A stretch of DNA of 64,000 bases from Pseudomonadota bacterium (lineage in GTDB: Bacteria > Myxococcota_A > UBA796 > SXON01). The stretch lies in contig JAUXQH010000042.1 in the NCBI GenBank assembly GCA_030685065.1, forward strand, positions 24,342 to 88,341. Reading direction: 5' to 3'. This document shows, piece by piece, positions 51,827-59,947 of the stretch (the stretch's first letter is position 1; every line of letters starts with the position of its first letter). Both the position numbers and the translations under genes were made by a program. Under the pieces are notes generated by a model that was given only the letters and a program-made list of their open reading frames with translations, was not told the origin of the DNA and ran no database searches.

Positions 51827-52443
51827 TCGTCCTGCTCGCCTGCGCGCCCCCGCCGGACTGCATGGAGGGGTACGCCGCCAACGCAGACGGCATCTGCCTC
51901 GCCGAGACGACCGGCCCCTTCAGCGGGGGCTCCTCCGTCGACGAGCTGCTCGACGCGCTGCCCCCCTGCGAGGCGATGGAAGCGGGCGATCGCATCGACC
52001 CCGACGCCGCCTGTGTCGACGGGGCCTGCGCCAACAACACGTTCACGGAGATCGATGCCGCGCTCGGCGGGGACGCGTCGTGTATCCGGCGGTTCGACGA
52101 CCAGCACCTCGACGTCCACGCCGACTGCTCGTGGCCGCGCGGGATCACCACTTCGTTCTCGGATTACGACGACGACGGGGTTCCCGACGCCGACTCGCTC
52201 GCCTCCCCCCTGTACCTGGTGCCACCCTACGACGGAGCGAGCCAGGACGGCCTCGGCCTGGAGGCAGGCCTCGGCTGCTTCGTCGACGCATACGGTCCGC
52301 CCGAGTGGATGTACCTGGTACACGACGGCGAGCACTGGTGGCCGGGCACGCTGGTCTGGAACAGCGACACGCTCGACGTGGGATGGACCCCCGAGAGCGG
52401 CCCCTGGGACGGCACGCCGTCATGGATCCGGATGCCCGAGTAG
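51823..52443 (+). CDS. small lipoprotein (tandem pair, copy 2)
   Basis: 206 residues from the ATG at 51823, which overlaps the upstream stop (ATGA). [13 protein letters not shown] gives Cys7 as lipid anchor. It is the same length as the first copy and shares the Cys pattern; similarity is clear in residues 1-75 and 155-206 (LGLEAGLGCFVDAYGPPEW against [19 protein letters not shown]). The product is probably a surface or periplasmic lipoprotein; function unknown. Last gene of the lipoprotein run, followed by a structured repeat. Confidence 0.8.
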   Translation: MIVLLACAPPPDCMEGYAANADGICLAETTGPFSGGSSVDELLDALPPCEAMEAGDRIDPDAACVDGACANNTFTEIDAALGGDASCIRRFDDQHLDVHADCSWPRGITTSFSDYDDDGVPDADSLASPLYLVPPYDGASQDGLGLEAGLGCFVDAYGPPEWMYLVHDGEHWWPGTLVWNSDTLDVGWTPESGPWDGTPSWIRMPE

Positions 52444-52477
52444 GCGCGCTGCCCGGCTCGGCGGTTGCGCCAGGCGC

Positions 52478-52605
52478 CTGGAGGGCGGCCGGGTCCGCCC
52501 GGCCGGTCCGGCCCGGCCGCCGCTCGGGGTGGACGGGCCGACCAAGCGGCTTTGCCGCGCGCCCGAAAGGGGCCGCCGCCGGCTCGGCGGCGGGGCGCCC
52601 TGATC
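52478..52605. repeat. structured intergenic repeat, copy B
   Basis: 128 bases in a convergent intergenic region. CTGGAGGGCGG opening, first hairpin CCGGG/CCCGG (52490-52503 region), core GCCGGTCCGGC (52502-52512), second hairpin, GGCCGACCAAG (52536-52546), third hairpin CGGC-TTT-GCCG (52547-52557) and fourth hairpin CCGCCGCC/GGCGGCGG (52573-52593), ending GATC. The same order is seen in copies A and C with different stem bases that still pair. Confidence 0.75.
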
Positions 52606-52624
52606 TTCGGCCAACCGTCGTGAC

Positions 52625-55111
52625 CTACTTGAGCTCCACCACCGTGTACGCGTCTCCACCCTCGTCCGCGTCCGCCGGGCGCCATCCGCTCGCGTAGCGG
52701 CAGCGCGGGAGCCACGCGCGCACCGCGATCTTGAGCGCCCCGGTGCCGTGGCCGTGGAGGAGGAACACGGGGCTCATCCGCTGGACGGAGAGCTTGTCCA
52801 TGTAGCGCTCGGCGATGTCCAGCGCGTCCTCCGCGCGCAGGCCGCGCAGGTCGACCGTGTTGGCGCTCGTGCGCAGGCGCGCGGTCGCGACGTCGCGGCT
52901 GGGCTCCGAAGCGCGGGAGCCGCGACTGAAGTCCTCGCGCTCCTCGCTGTCCTCCTTGTCCTCGAGCGCCTCGCGCGCCCGGTTCTCGCGGCGGCGCTCC
53001 TCGCGATCCCGCTCGGCGCGCGCGCGGTCCTCCGGATCCGCCTTGCCGATGAGCACCTTGCCGGTCACGCCCGTGGGCCCCGAGCGCGCGGCCTTCGCGC
53101 CGAGCAGCTCGATCTGGTGGCGCGGCACGCGCACGCGCACGGCGCCGACCTGCACCTCCACCGGGTCACCCGCGGAGAGCACCTTCCCCACCTGCCCGAT
53201 CGATCGCACGCGCACCCGATCGCCGACCTCGATCTCCGCGGCGGGTGGCGGCGGGGCCACCGGCGTCGCGAGCGGCGCCTTGACCTCGGCGAGGGCCGCG
53301 CGGATGTCGGAGAGCGCGGTGCCCGCCGCCTTCAGATCGGCGCCGGCCTGCAGCGCGGCGACCATCGTGCGGACCTCCTCCTCGCGCCGCTTCAGGCGCG
53401 TGGCGGTCTTCTCGGTGAGGGCGGCGACGCGCTTCTCGCTCTCGCGCACGATGCGGGACTCGGCCTCCGCGAGCTTGCGGTCGCGGTCGGCGAGCTGCCG
53501 CTCCATGGCCAACAACCCATCCCCGCGGCGGCGCACCTCGGCGCGCTCCTCGGTGAGCCGCTCCAGCCGGTCGGCGAGCTCGCGGGCGCTCTCGTCGAGC
53601 AGCTCGCGGGCGCGGAGGAGGATGCCCTCGGGCAGGCCGAGGCGCTGGGCCATCGCGAGCGCGTACGAGGGGCCGGGAACACCGAACTCGAGCTTGTAGG
53701 TCGGCTTGCCATCCGCGTACTGGGCCGCGGCGACGACGAAGCGGTGGTCCGTCACCGCCTTGAGCTCCGGGTAGTGCGTCGTGACCGCGACGCGCGCGCC
53801 GGCGTCGACCACGGCCTCGAGCACCGCGCGGGCGAGGGCCGCGCCTTGCGCCGGGTCGGTGCCGACGGCGACCTCGTCGAGGAGCACGAGCGCGCCGGGC
53901 TTCGAGCCGTTGATCGCGATGAGCAGGGCGCCCACGTGCGCCGAGAACGTGGAGAGCCCGCCCTCGACCGACTGCGCGTCGCCCACGTCCGCGAGGATGG
54001 GGTCGAAAAAGTCGACGCGGCTGCCGGGCTCCGCGGGCACGGGGATCGCGGCGCGCACGAGCAGCGCGGCCAGCCCGAGGGTCTTGAGCGCGACGGTCTT
54101 GCCGCCGGCGTTCGGCCCCGTGAGCACCAGGCCCGGGTGCTCCGACGTGAGCGACAGGTTGTTCGACACGACCTCGCCCTTCAGCGCGAGCACGGGGTGG
54201 CGCGACTCGTAGAGGAGGATCACGCCGTCGGTGCCGACCTTGGGGATGGTGCCGCGCAGCTCGGCGCCGAGGCCGGCGCGGGCGCAGGCGAGATCGATCG
54301 TGGTGGCGAGCTCGATGCCGACGTTGATCTCGTGGTGCTTCACCGCGACGGCGCGGGTGAGCTCGGAGAGGATGCGCCGCTCGGCGCGCATCAGCTCGCC
54401 CTCGGTCATGCGCAGCTCGTTGTGCATCTCGACGACCACGGCGGGCTCGACCCAGGCGGTCTCTCCGGACTGCGACGTGCCGTGCATGATGCCGAGCCCG
54501 CGCCGCGCCCCCATCTTGACCGGCACCACGAAGCGGCCGTCGCGCTCGGTGAAGAAGCGGTCCATCAGGGTGTCGCCCCAATCGTCACCGCGCACGATCT
54601 CGTCGAGCGTGCTGCGGATGCGGTCGCGCAGGTGGTCGATGCGGCGGCGCATCACCCCGAGCTCGGGCCAGCGCTGCTCGGAGAGGTTTCCGAGCGCGTC
54701 GAACGCGAGGGAGAGCGTGGTGATCAGCGCGGGATCGATGGTGATGTTCCGGGCCATCGCGCCGACGCGCGGGGCGCTGCGGATGTTCTCGGTCCCCCAC
54801 AGGTGGAGCGCCTGGAGCGCCTGGAGAGACGTGAGGATCCCGCGCAGCTCGGCCGGCTCCAACGTGGAGCCGCGCGCGGCCCGATCGATCTCCTCCACGA
54901 CATCGACCACGCCGCCGACGGGGATGCGATCGCCCTCCTCCTCGATCTGTCGCACCTCGCCCACCTCGGCGTACCGCTCCCGCGCTTCGGCCGCTGAGCC
55001 GGCGAGCCCGAGCACGGCGGCGCGCTCCATGCCGCGCGTGGTGCGGGCGTGGCGGGAGAGCGCGGCGAGGAGCACGCCCCAATCGAGGGCGGCGAGGGTC
55101 CGGTCCGACAT
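52625..55111 (-). CDS. mutS2: MutS2 ATPase with Smr domain
   Basis: 828 residues, somewhat longer than the usual MutS2 of about 780. N-terminal lever and clamp regions, Walker A GPNAGGKT near residue 332, Walker B ALVLLDEVAVGTDPAQG, then a coiled-coil arm (LAESRIVRESEKRVAAL region) and an acidic/basic linker. The C-terminal Smr nuclease domain has NTVDLRGLRAEDALDIAERY and FLLHGHGTGAL. MutS2 blocks homeologous recombination and in Bacillus rescues collided ribosomes. Linker Arg/Glu run (ERREENRAREA-like) near 700 is an addition. Single gene, convergent with the lipoprotein pair and divergent from the next lipoprotein. Confidence 0.95.
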   Translation of the reverse strand: MSDRTLAALDWGVLLAALSRHARTTRGMERAAVLGLAGSAAEARERYAEVGEVRQIEEEGDRIPVGGVVDVVEEIDRAARGSTLEPAELRGILTSLQALQALHLWGTENIRSAPRVGAMARNITIDPALITTLSLAFDALGNLSEQRWPELGVMRRRIDHLRDRIRSTLDEIVRGDDWGDTLMDRFFTERDGRFVVPVKMGARRGLGIMHGTSQSGETAWVEPAVVVEMHNELRMTEGELMRAERRILSELTRAVAVKHHEINVGIELATTIDLACARAGLGAELRGTIPKVGTDGVILLYESRHPVLALKGEVVSNNLSLTSEHPGLVLTGPNAGGKTVALKTLGLAALLVRAAIPVPAEPGSRVDFFDPILADVGDAQSVEGGLSTFSAHVGALLIAINGSKPGALVLLDEVAVGTDPAQGAALARAVLEAVVDAGARVAVTTHYPELKAVTDHRFVVAAAQYADGKPTYKLEFGVPGPSYALAMAQRLGLPEGILLRARELLDESARELADRLERLTEERAEVRRRGDGLLAMERQLADRDRKLAEAESRIVRESEKRVAALTEKTATRLKRREEEVRTMVAALQAGADLKAAGTALSDIRAALAEVKAPLATPVAPPPPAAEIEVGDRVRVRSIGQVGKVLSAGDPVEVQVGAVRVRVPRHQIELLGAKAARSGPTGVTGKVLIGKADPEDRARAERDREERRRENRAREALEDKEDSEEREDFSRGSRASEPSRDVATARLRTSANTVDLRGLRAEDALDIAERYMDKLSVQRMSPVFLLHGHGTGALKIAVRAWLPRCRYASGWRPADADEGGDAYTVVELK

Positions 55112-55181
55112 GGGCGCCTACTACCCGCTATCGGGGCGGGCGGGGAGTACGGGTGGGGTAGACTCTGGGCGGGAGGCCCCC

Positions 55182-55898
55182 ATGATGCTGCTGCTCCTCG
55201 TTGCCGGCTGCACGGTTGAAGTCGAGGGGGACGACGCGGGCGAGTGCGCCGACGCCGCCGACAACGACCGCAACGGCTACTTCGATTGCGACGATCTCGG
55301 CTGCAAGGGGAGCCCGGACTGCGACGAGGCGGAGGGCGACGCCGACACGGACGCGGATTCGGATTCGGACTCGGACACGGACACCGACACGGACATGGAC
55401 ACGGACACGGACACGGACACGGACTCGGACACGGACACCGATACCGACACCGACATCTCGGGCTTCGGCGCCTACCAGCTCGAGATGGTCGCGACGTGGA
55501 CGTTTCCGACCCACGCCTTCGAGGACTGCGCGCTCACCTACACGGGCACGGGTGACCACGTGGAGAGCGACGGCGGGCGCGTGACCTTCTTCGGGGCGTA
55601 CACCCGGGAGTCCACGTGTGACAACCACGCCTCGCTCGAGTCGTTCTTCCCCTGGTACGACCGTGTCACGGGCGAGGCCTACGTGAGCTTCGTCTTCACC
55701 GACTCGGGCACGGTGCTCGACGAGTGGTTCGCGGACGACGCGGAGATGAGCCGCGGCGAGCGCGCCGGGTGGTGGATGTTCGACATGGCCGAGCCCTACG
55801 ATCCCGAGCTGGCCTATGCCCGCTACAGCGAGATCTACGCGGAGAGCGACGGGTCGTTCGCGGTCACGTACGAGGTCGAGGTCACGTTCCTGCCGTAA
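55182..55898 (+). CDS. Asp/Thr-tract lipoprotein of unknown function
   Basis: 238 residues from ATG at 55182 with GGGAGG about 6 bases upstream; TAGACT at 55159-55164 may be the -10. Lipobox LLVAGC, a small Cys-rich segment (CADAADNDRNGYFDCDD, CKGSPDCDE) like those that precede FG-GAP lipoproteins, then a 40-residue Asp-Thr/Ser tract and a beta-rich domain of about 145 residues (GAYQLEMVATWTF, CALTYTGTGD, GRVTFFGAYTRE). 42 bases near its 3' end (55787-55828, coding AEPYDPELAYARY) recur exactly at 59896-59937 in an intergenic region. Confidence 0.8.
   Translation: MMLLLLVAGCTVEVEGDDAGECADAADNDRNGYFDCDDLGCKGSPDCDEAEGDADTDADSDSDSDTDTDTDMDTDTDTDTDSDTDTDTDTDISGFGAYQLEMVATWTFPTHAFEDCALTYTGTGDHVESDGGRVTFFGAYTRESTCDNHASLESFFPWYDRVTGEAYVSFVFTDSGTVLDEWFADDAEMSRGERAGWWMFDMAEPYDPELAYARYSEIYAESDGSFAVTYEVEVTFLP
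55338..55455. repeat. 6-base minisatellite coding (Asp-Thr/Ser)n
   Basis: GACACC, GACACG and GATTCG units encode the linker of the lipoprotein at 55182. Copy changes keep the frame. Confidence 0.85.
55787..55828 (+). repeat. 42-base sequence repeated exactly at 59896-59937
   Basis: The block begins GGCCGAGCCCTACGATCCCG and lies inside the coding sequence at 55182-55898. The second copy is in a non-coding gap 4,109 bases away, same orientation. Confidence 0.95.
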
Positions 55899-55920
55899 AC
55901 TCTTGGGGATCCTCCCCCGT

Positions 55921-57381
55921 TCAGGCCACCTGCGCCGCGGCTTCCTCCGGCCGGTTCTCGGCCTCCGGGATCGTCGTGGGGTCCGCCGAGGGGAGCAGCA
56001 CGTCGAAGATGAGGCCGGGCCCGGACGGGGCGGGCCGCACCGCGAGCCAGCCGTTGTAGCGGAGGAGGTGGATCTTCGCGAGCACCAGCGCGACGCCGTA
56101 GCTCCGGTAGGCGCCCTCCCGCTGCACGTTCGCGGCGGCGTCGCCCAGGGAGAGCAGGGAGCGCACGCGTTCGAGGGTCTCCTCGCGCTCGGCGCCGTCC
56201 ACGCCGTGGTCGCGGATGGAGACCGCGTGAAACCACCTGCCCACGGGGCGCGCCCGGATCTCGATGAGGAGCCCTGGCGCGTGGAGCGCGCTGTTGGTCA
56301 GCAGGTTCGCCAGGGTGCCGCCGTGCGCGCCGGTCACCCACACGCTCCCGGCGACGGTGCCGAACTCGACCGACGGCGGCTCGCGATCGTGGGCCCGAAG
56401 CGCCGCGCGCATCTCCAGCTCCGCCCCGTGGCACACCTGGGCGAGATCGATTAGGGTGCCCGTTTCGCGCTCCCGCACCGCCTTCGCCACCGCCCCGGTC
56501 ATCTCCGCGATCTTGCGCCCCACGTCCCCGAGCTCGGCGACGATCTCCCGGAGCTCCTCCCGCTCGCCCGACGGGGGGAGGCGCGCGAGGACGTCCTCGA
56601 TGGCCGAGACGTCGAGCTGGAGGACCGACGTGGGCGTCGCGAGGTCGTGGCTGAACTTGGACGCCACCAGCCCCGTCGTGAGCAACGAACAGCTCGCCTG
56701 GACGACCTCTCGCTCGCGCCGCATGACCGCGAGCTCGTGGCCGAGCCGCGCCTGCTCCACGAGCCGCCGGTCGTTCTCCGCGGACTCGCGCCCGACCCAA
56801 CGGATGAGCCACTGGACCAGCGCGGTGATGACGAGCTCCAGCGCGAGGAAGGCGAGGACGCCCCCCCGCTCCTCTCTCCACGCCCACAGGAGGCCCCGCC
56901 CGCCTGCCAGATCGAGGGCGAGCAGCGCGAGGTCGACCGCGGGGGCGGCCAACAGGTAGATGACCTTGACCCGCCTCCCGTCCGCGATCCAGGCGTCGTG
57001 GTACGCCCACACCGCGAAGAGCCCGACCATCAGCGCGCCGTAGAAGCCCGGCGCCGCCCACACCAGGAGGCCGAGCCACAAGAAATTGGTGATGCTCAAC
57101 GCGTCGTGCGCCACCCAGAACGGTCTGCGTGCCCGCAACAGGAACAGCCGGCCGCACACCGCCACGAGCGGCGCTTGTAGGATCAACGCCGCCAACACCG
57201 GCCCGTATTGCCCACCCTGCCGCGCGACGGTGTCGGGCAACCAATGTCCCAGCGCCGCGGCCAACCCCACGAGCAGGGCGTGCAACGCGAGCATCTGGAG
57301 GATCGGCGTGGGGCGGAAGCCCTCGAGGGCCACCCGATAGCGCGAGGGGTTGTCGAACACGTCCGGCGCGTCCGGGTTCAC
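55921..57381 (-). CDS. six-helix membrane histidine kinase of the isoprenoid-synthase-like operon
   Basis: 486 residues from GTG at 57381, overlapping the upstream stop as GTGA. Six hydrophobic helices fill residues 26-195 with no large outer loop, a design for sensing a membrane-soluble or lipidated signal. The kinase part has KFSHDLATPTSVLQLDV (His245), N-box GTLANLLTNSALHAPG and a late SYGVALVLAKIHLLRYNGW in place of the usual G2 box. The D-x-G-x-G box is weak (DHGVDGAE). The C-terminus ends with EEAAAQVA. No receiver attached. It is last in an operon with a small protein and an isoprenoid-synthase-like protein; partner regulator may be the divergent receiver-EAL protein. Confidence 0.85.
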   Translation of the reverse strand: MNPDAPDVFDNPSRYRVALEGFRPTPILQMLALHALLVGLAAALGHWLPDTVARQGGQYGPVLAALILQAPLVAVCGRLFLLRARRPFWVAHDALSITNFLWLGLLVWAAPGFYGALMVGLFAVWAYHDAWIADGRRVKVIYLLAAPAVDLALLALDLAGGRGLLWAWREERGGVLAFLALELVITALVQWLIRWVGRESAENDRRLVEQARLGHELAVMRREREVVQASCSLLTTGLVASKFSHDLATPTSVLQLDVSAIEDVLARLPPSGEREELREIVAELGDVGRKIAEMTGAVAKAVRERETGTLIDLAQVCHGAELEMRAALRAHDREPPSVEFGTVAGSVWVTGAHGGTLANLLTNSALHAPGLLIEIRARPVGRWFHAVSIRDHGVDGAEREETLERVRSLLSLGDAAANVQREGAYRSYGVALVLAKIHLLRYNGWLAVRPAPSGPGLIFDVLLPSADPTTIPEAENRPEEAAAQVA

Positions 57382-58151
57382 GCGGGACCCGCCAGGAGGC
57401 GGTCGGCCGCGAGGGCGTCCTGCGGGCGGAACGGGGCGGTCGTGGGCCAGATCGCCCGGGCGGAGGCGCGCGCGGCATCCAGGCGCTCGCGACGCGCCGG
57501 CTCGCTCGGATTTTCGAGCACATCCATGCTCAATTGGATGGTGCTACCAAACTGTCGCGCCCAATGCTCCAGCGCTGGAGCGAGGCCGGCCGCCGGATGG
57601 CTCTCCGGCAGGAGCCAGAGCGGGAGGCACCAGAGCAGACCCGCCTCTCCGCTCAGAGCGTCGTTCCGCTCCGCGTGGTCGAGCGGCAGTCCCTGCGCGT
57701 GGGTCATGCAGCCCAGCACGCCCAACAGGCGCCGCGCCGCGTGCGCCGGGCGCCACTTCGGCGCGGGGAAGCGCTCGTGCAGGCCTGCCACGCAGGCACC
57801 GACGATGAGCGCGGGGAGCGCGGGCAGCGCCTCTCTCGGGACGCCGGGGTAGCGCGCGTCCGGATCGCGGCCGAGCCGCCGATCGAGGTCGGTGTCCGCG
57901 AGGTTGTCCGCCAGATCGATCGCGGGCTCCAGCGCGTCGAGCAGCTCCCCCGCCCCGCGGGCCAACGGCTCCGGGAGTCCCAAGCCGGTCGCGACGGTGT
58001 AGGCCATCCAACCGTAGGTGACACCCCCACCCCGCGTCACGTACTGGTGGTCGTGCTCGTGGGCGACCACCCGCAGGTGAGCCACCTGATCAGCCGCGAA
58101 ATAGCTGGCGAACAGGCGGCGGACGGCAGGGGTGAAGGTGGTGCCGGACAC
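57378..58151 (-). CDS. isoprenoid-synthase-like protein (ComQ-like candidate)
   Basis: 257 residues from GTG at 58151, 4 bases after the small gene's stop. All-helical pattern. The two aspartate-rich sites of class I isoprenoid synthases appear in altered form: IDLADNLADTD (D79, D82, D86) in place of the first DDxxD, and STIQLSMDVLEN (Q206, D210, E213) in place of GxxxQxxDDxxD. HEHDHQYVTRGG near 31-42 is an extra acidic/His region. ComQ, which puts an isoprenyl group on the ComX peptide in Bacillus, is of similar length and has similarly altered sites. Prenyl transfer to the small protein is inferred from gene order; alternatives are a terpene or polyprenyl enzyme or an inactive relative. Confidence 0.6.
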   Translation of the reverse strand: MSGTTFTPAVRRLFASYFAADQVAHLRVVAHEHDHQYVTRGGGVTYGWMAYTVATGLGLPEPLARGAGELLDALEPAIDLADNLADTDLDRRLGRDPDARYPGVPREALPALPALIVGACVAGLHERFPAPKWRPAHAARRLLGVLGCMTHAQGLPLDHAERNDALSGEAGLLWCLPLWLLPESHPAAGLAPALEHWARQFGSTIQLSMDVLENPSEPARRERLDAARASARAIWPTTAPFRPQDALAADRLLAGPA

Positions 58152-58155
58152 TGGG

Positions 58156-58512
58156 TCAGATCACGAACCCGGTGGGGATGATCGGGATGTCGAACGCGTT
58201 CAGCTCGGCCACGGCGTCTTCCATCTCGGACATCCGGGCGGCCGCCCAGTTGTAGTCGCCGATGTTCTCCAACGCGCGCCGCGCTGCGTCGGGGTTGGTG
58301 ATCGCGAAGCGCCCCGCCTGATCCTTGCTGACCAGCTTCTGGGACACCGCGTGCAGGAGCTGACGTGCGGACAGCGTCATCTTCGGCTGCACGATGCGGG
58401 GAGGCGTGGCCAGGGGGCCCGCGGCGAGGCCCGACTTGGTCCCGAGCGCGGTGGCCGCGCTGACCTTCCTGGTGACAGACTTCTTCTTCTTCTTGGGCTC
58501 GTCCTCGGACAT
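58156..58512 (-). CDS. 118-residue small protein, first gene of the isoprenoid-synthase-like operon
   Basis: 118 residues from ATG at 58512 with GGAG five bases upstream. MSEDEPKKKKKSVTRK is a charged head; a middle Ala/Gly/Pro stretch (ALGTKSGLAAGPLATPP) is followed by a helical region (MTLSARQLLHAVSQKLVSKD), a single Trp in DYNWAAARMSEMED, and a hydrophobic tail ending IPIIPTGFVI. No signal peptide and no Cys. Size, position and hydrophobic C-terminus fit a substrate or precursor for the next enzyme, but the Trp is about 34 residues from the end, not in the last ten as in ComX. No family recognised. Confidence 0.65.
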   Translation of the reverse strand: MSEDEPKKKKKSVTRKVSAATALGTKSGLAAGPLATPPRIVQPKMTLSARQLLHAVSQKLVSKDQAGRFAITNPDAARRALENIGDYNWAAARMSEMEDAVAELNAFDIPIIPTGFVI

Positions 58513-58537
58513 CTTCGCTCCGCGCCTTGGGGCCGGG

Positions 58538-58565
58538 ACTCTACCAGACGAAACCACCCGGTCAA
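58538..58565 (-). promoter_or_regulatory. sigma-70-like promoter for the small-protein operon
   Basis: On the minus strand TTGACC (58565-58560), 16-base spacer, TAGAGT (58543-58538). Transcription would start near 58531, giving a leader of about 19 bases that contains the GGAG ribosome site. It is the best-formed promoter I see in the window. Confidence 0.5.
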
Positions 58566-58610
58566 CGCGGCGTGCGGACGCTACGGCTCACACGTCGGGC
58601 CCCCGTTCGG

Positions 58611-58639
58611 TTGTGTCCTCGGAGTACCTACGCTATCGT
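58611..58639 (+). promoter_or_regulatory. sigma-70-like promoter for the receiver-EAL gene
   Basis: TTGTGT (58611-58616), 17-base spacer, TATCGT (58634-58639), ending 10 bases before the ATG at 58650. The leader would be very short. It faces the promoter of the small-protein operon across about 45 bases, so both could be controlled together. Confidence 0.45.
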
Positions 58640-58649
58640 CCCGCCGGCC

Positions 58650-59792
58650 ATGTCAGAGACCAACCCACACGTCTTGATCGTCGACGACGAACCTACCATG
58701 CTGACATCGGCGCGGCGCACGCTCATCACGGCGGGGTTCCGCGTGACCACGGCGTCCCGGGCCGAAGATGCGCTGCTGATCCTCGCCCAGGGAGAGGTCG
58801 ACGCGGTGTTGACCGACATCCAGATGCCAGGGATCGACGGGATCGCGTTCCTCCGCGCAATCCGCGCGTTCGACACCGAGCTCCCCGTCGTGCTGATGAC
58901 CGGCGATCCGCAGCTGGACTCGGCGATCCTCGCCGTCGAGCACGGGGCCGCGCAGTACCTCGTGAAACCGCTCGGCGCCGAGCAGCTCCGCGCGGGCCTG
59001 CGTCGCGCCACCCAACTCGGGGCGCTCACACGCGCGCGTCGTCGTGCGTTCGAGCTCGTCGGCGGCCCCCCCGCCACGGACACGGGGCACGAGGCCATCT
59101 TCGATCTCGCATTGGAGGGCATGTGGCCCGCGTTTCAGCCCATCGTGCGCTGGCCGGCCGGCACCGTCTACGCCTACGAGGCGCTGCTGCGTACGCGGCA
59201 GCCCGGGTTCAGCGGGCCGGTGCCCGTGTTGGCGACCGCGGAGCGCCTGGGCCGGGTCGTCGACGTCGGCCGACGCATGCGCACCCTCGTCGCCGAGGCC
59301 GCGGCCACGCTCCCGGGGGACGCGCTCCTCTTCGTCAACCTGCACGCCGCGGACCTGCTCGACGACGACCTCTACGATCGCCGCGCGCCCCTCTCCCGCA
59401 TCGCGGGCCGGGTCGTCCTCGAGATCACGGAGCGCGCCTCGCTCGACGACGTCGAGGACGTGGCGCTCTGCGCCCGTCGCCTCCGCGGGCTCGGCTTCCG
59501 CATCGCGGTTGACGACCTGGGCGCCGGCTACGCGGGCCTCTCCAGCCTCGTGCTCCTCGAGCCGGAGGTGGTGAAGCTCGACATCAGCCTGATCCGCGGC
59601 GTCGACCACGACATCGCGCGCTACCACGTGGTCCGCTCGATGGCGGAGCTCTCGAACCAGCTCGGCATGCAGGTCGTGGCGGAGGGCATCGAGACGGCGT
59701 CCGAGCGGGATGCGCTGGCCGGGCTGGGGTGCGGCTTGATGCAGGGGTTCTGGTTTGCGCCGCCGGGGCCGGGGTGGCCGGCGCTGCGCTGA
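58650..59792 (+). CDS. receiver-EAL protein, likely c-di-GMP phosphodiesterase
   Basis: 380 residues. Receiver domain 1-120 with VLIVDDEPTML and phosphoacceptor Asp56 in AVLTDIQMPGIDG. EAL domain from about 150: EALLRTRQP, FVNLHAADL, VVLEITERAS, VDDLGAGYAGLSSL, VVKLDISLIRG, VVAEGIETASE and LMQGFWFAPP keep the residues needed for metal binding and catalysis. The protein should cut c-di-GMP when its receiver is phosphorylated. It is divergent from the membrane-kinase operon, sharing a 137-base intergenic region, so that kinase is a reasonable partner (inference). Confidence 0.9.
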   Translation: MSETNPHVLIVDDEPTMLTSARRTLITAGFRVTTASRAEDALLILAQGEVDAVLTDIQMPGIDGIAFLRAIRAFDTELPVVLMTGDPQLDSAILAVEHGAAQYLVKPLGAEQLRAGLRRATQLGALTRARRRAFELVGGPPATDTGHEAIFDLALEGMWPAFQPIVRWPAGTVYAYEALLRTRQPGFSGPVPVLATAERLGRVVDVGRRMRTLVAEAAATLPGDALLFVNLHAADLLDDDLYDRRAPLSRIAGRVVLEITERASLDDVEDVALCARRLRGLGFRIAVDDLGAGYAGLSSLVLLEPEVVKLDISLIRGVDHDIARYHVVRSMAELSNQLGMQVVAEGIETASERDALAGLGCGLMQGFWFAPPGPGWPALR

Positions 59793-59796
59793 GAGG

Positions 59797-59882
59797 GGGT
59801 CTGACCTTACGACTTATCACCTGGGACAGGCCAACGCCGAGAATATTGGGGCGGGGTCTGACCTTATCACTTGTCATTTGAC
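59797..59882. repeat. two copies of a GGGGTCTGACCTTA element
   Basis: GGGGTCTGACCTTA begins at 59797 and again at 59853, each followed by related ACTT-TCA sequences; the second ends in GACCC, so GGGTC...GACCC can pair. The style recalls REP-like elements linked to Y1 transposases in other bacteria; no transposase is present. AT-rich bases (TTATCACTTGTCATTTG) stand out from the surroundings. Confidence 0.6.
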
Positions 59883-59895
59883 CCAGCCGGAACAC

Positions 59896-59937
59896 GGCCG
59901 AGCCCTACGATCCCGAGCTGGCCTATGCCCGCTACAG
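59896..59937 (+). repeat. displaced exact copy of 42 bases of the lipoprotein gene at 55182
   Basis: Identical to 55787-55828, here in the gap between the receiver-EAL stop and the frameshifted lipoprotein stop, right after the GGGGTCTGACC elements. The source is coding; this copy is not in a gene. Confidence 0.95.
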
Positions 59938-59947
59938 GGAGCCACGC

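Noticed and set aside
59797..59882. Insertion sequence
   Set aside because: Only short repeats are present; no transposase, inverted-repeat ends or target duplication could be shown.
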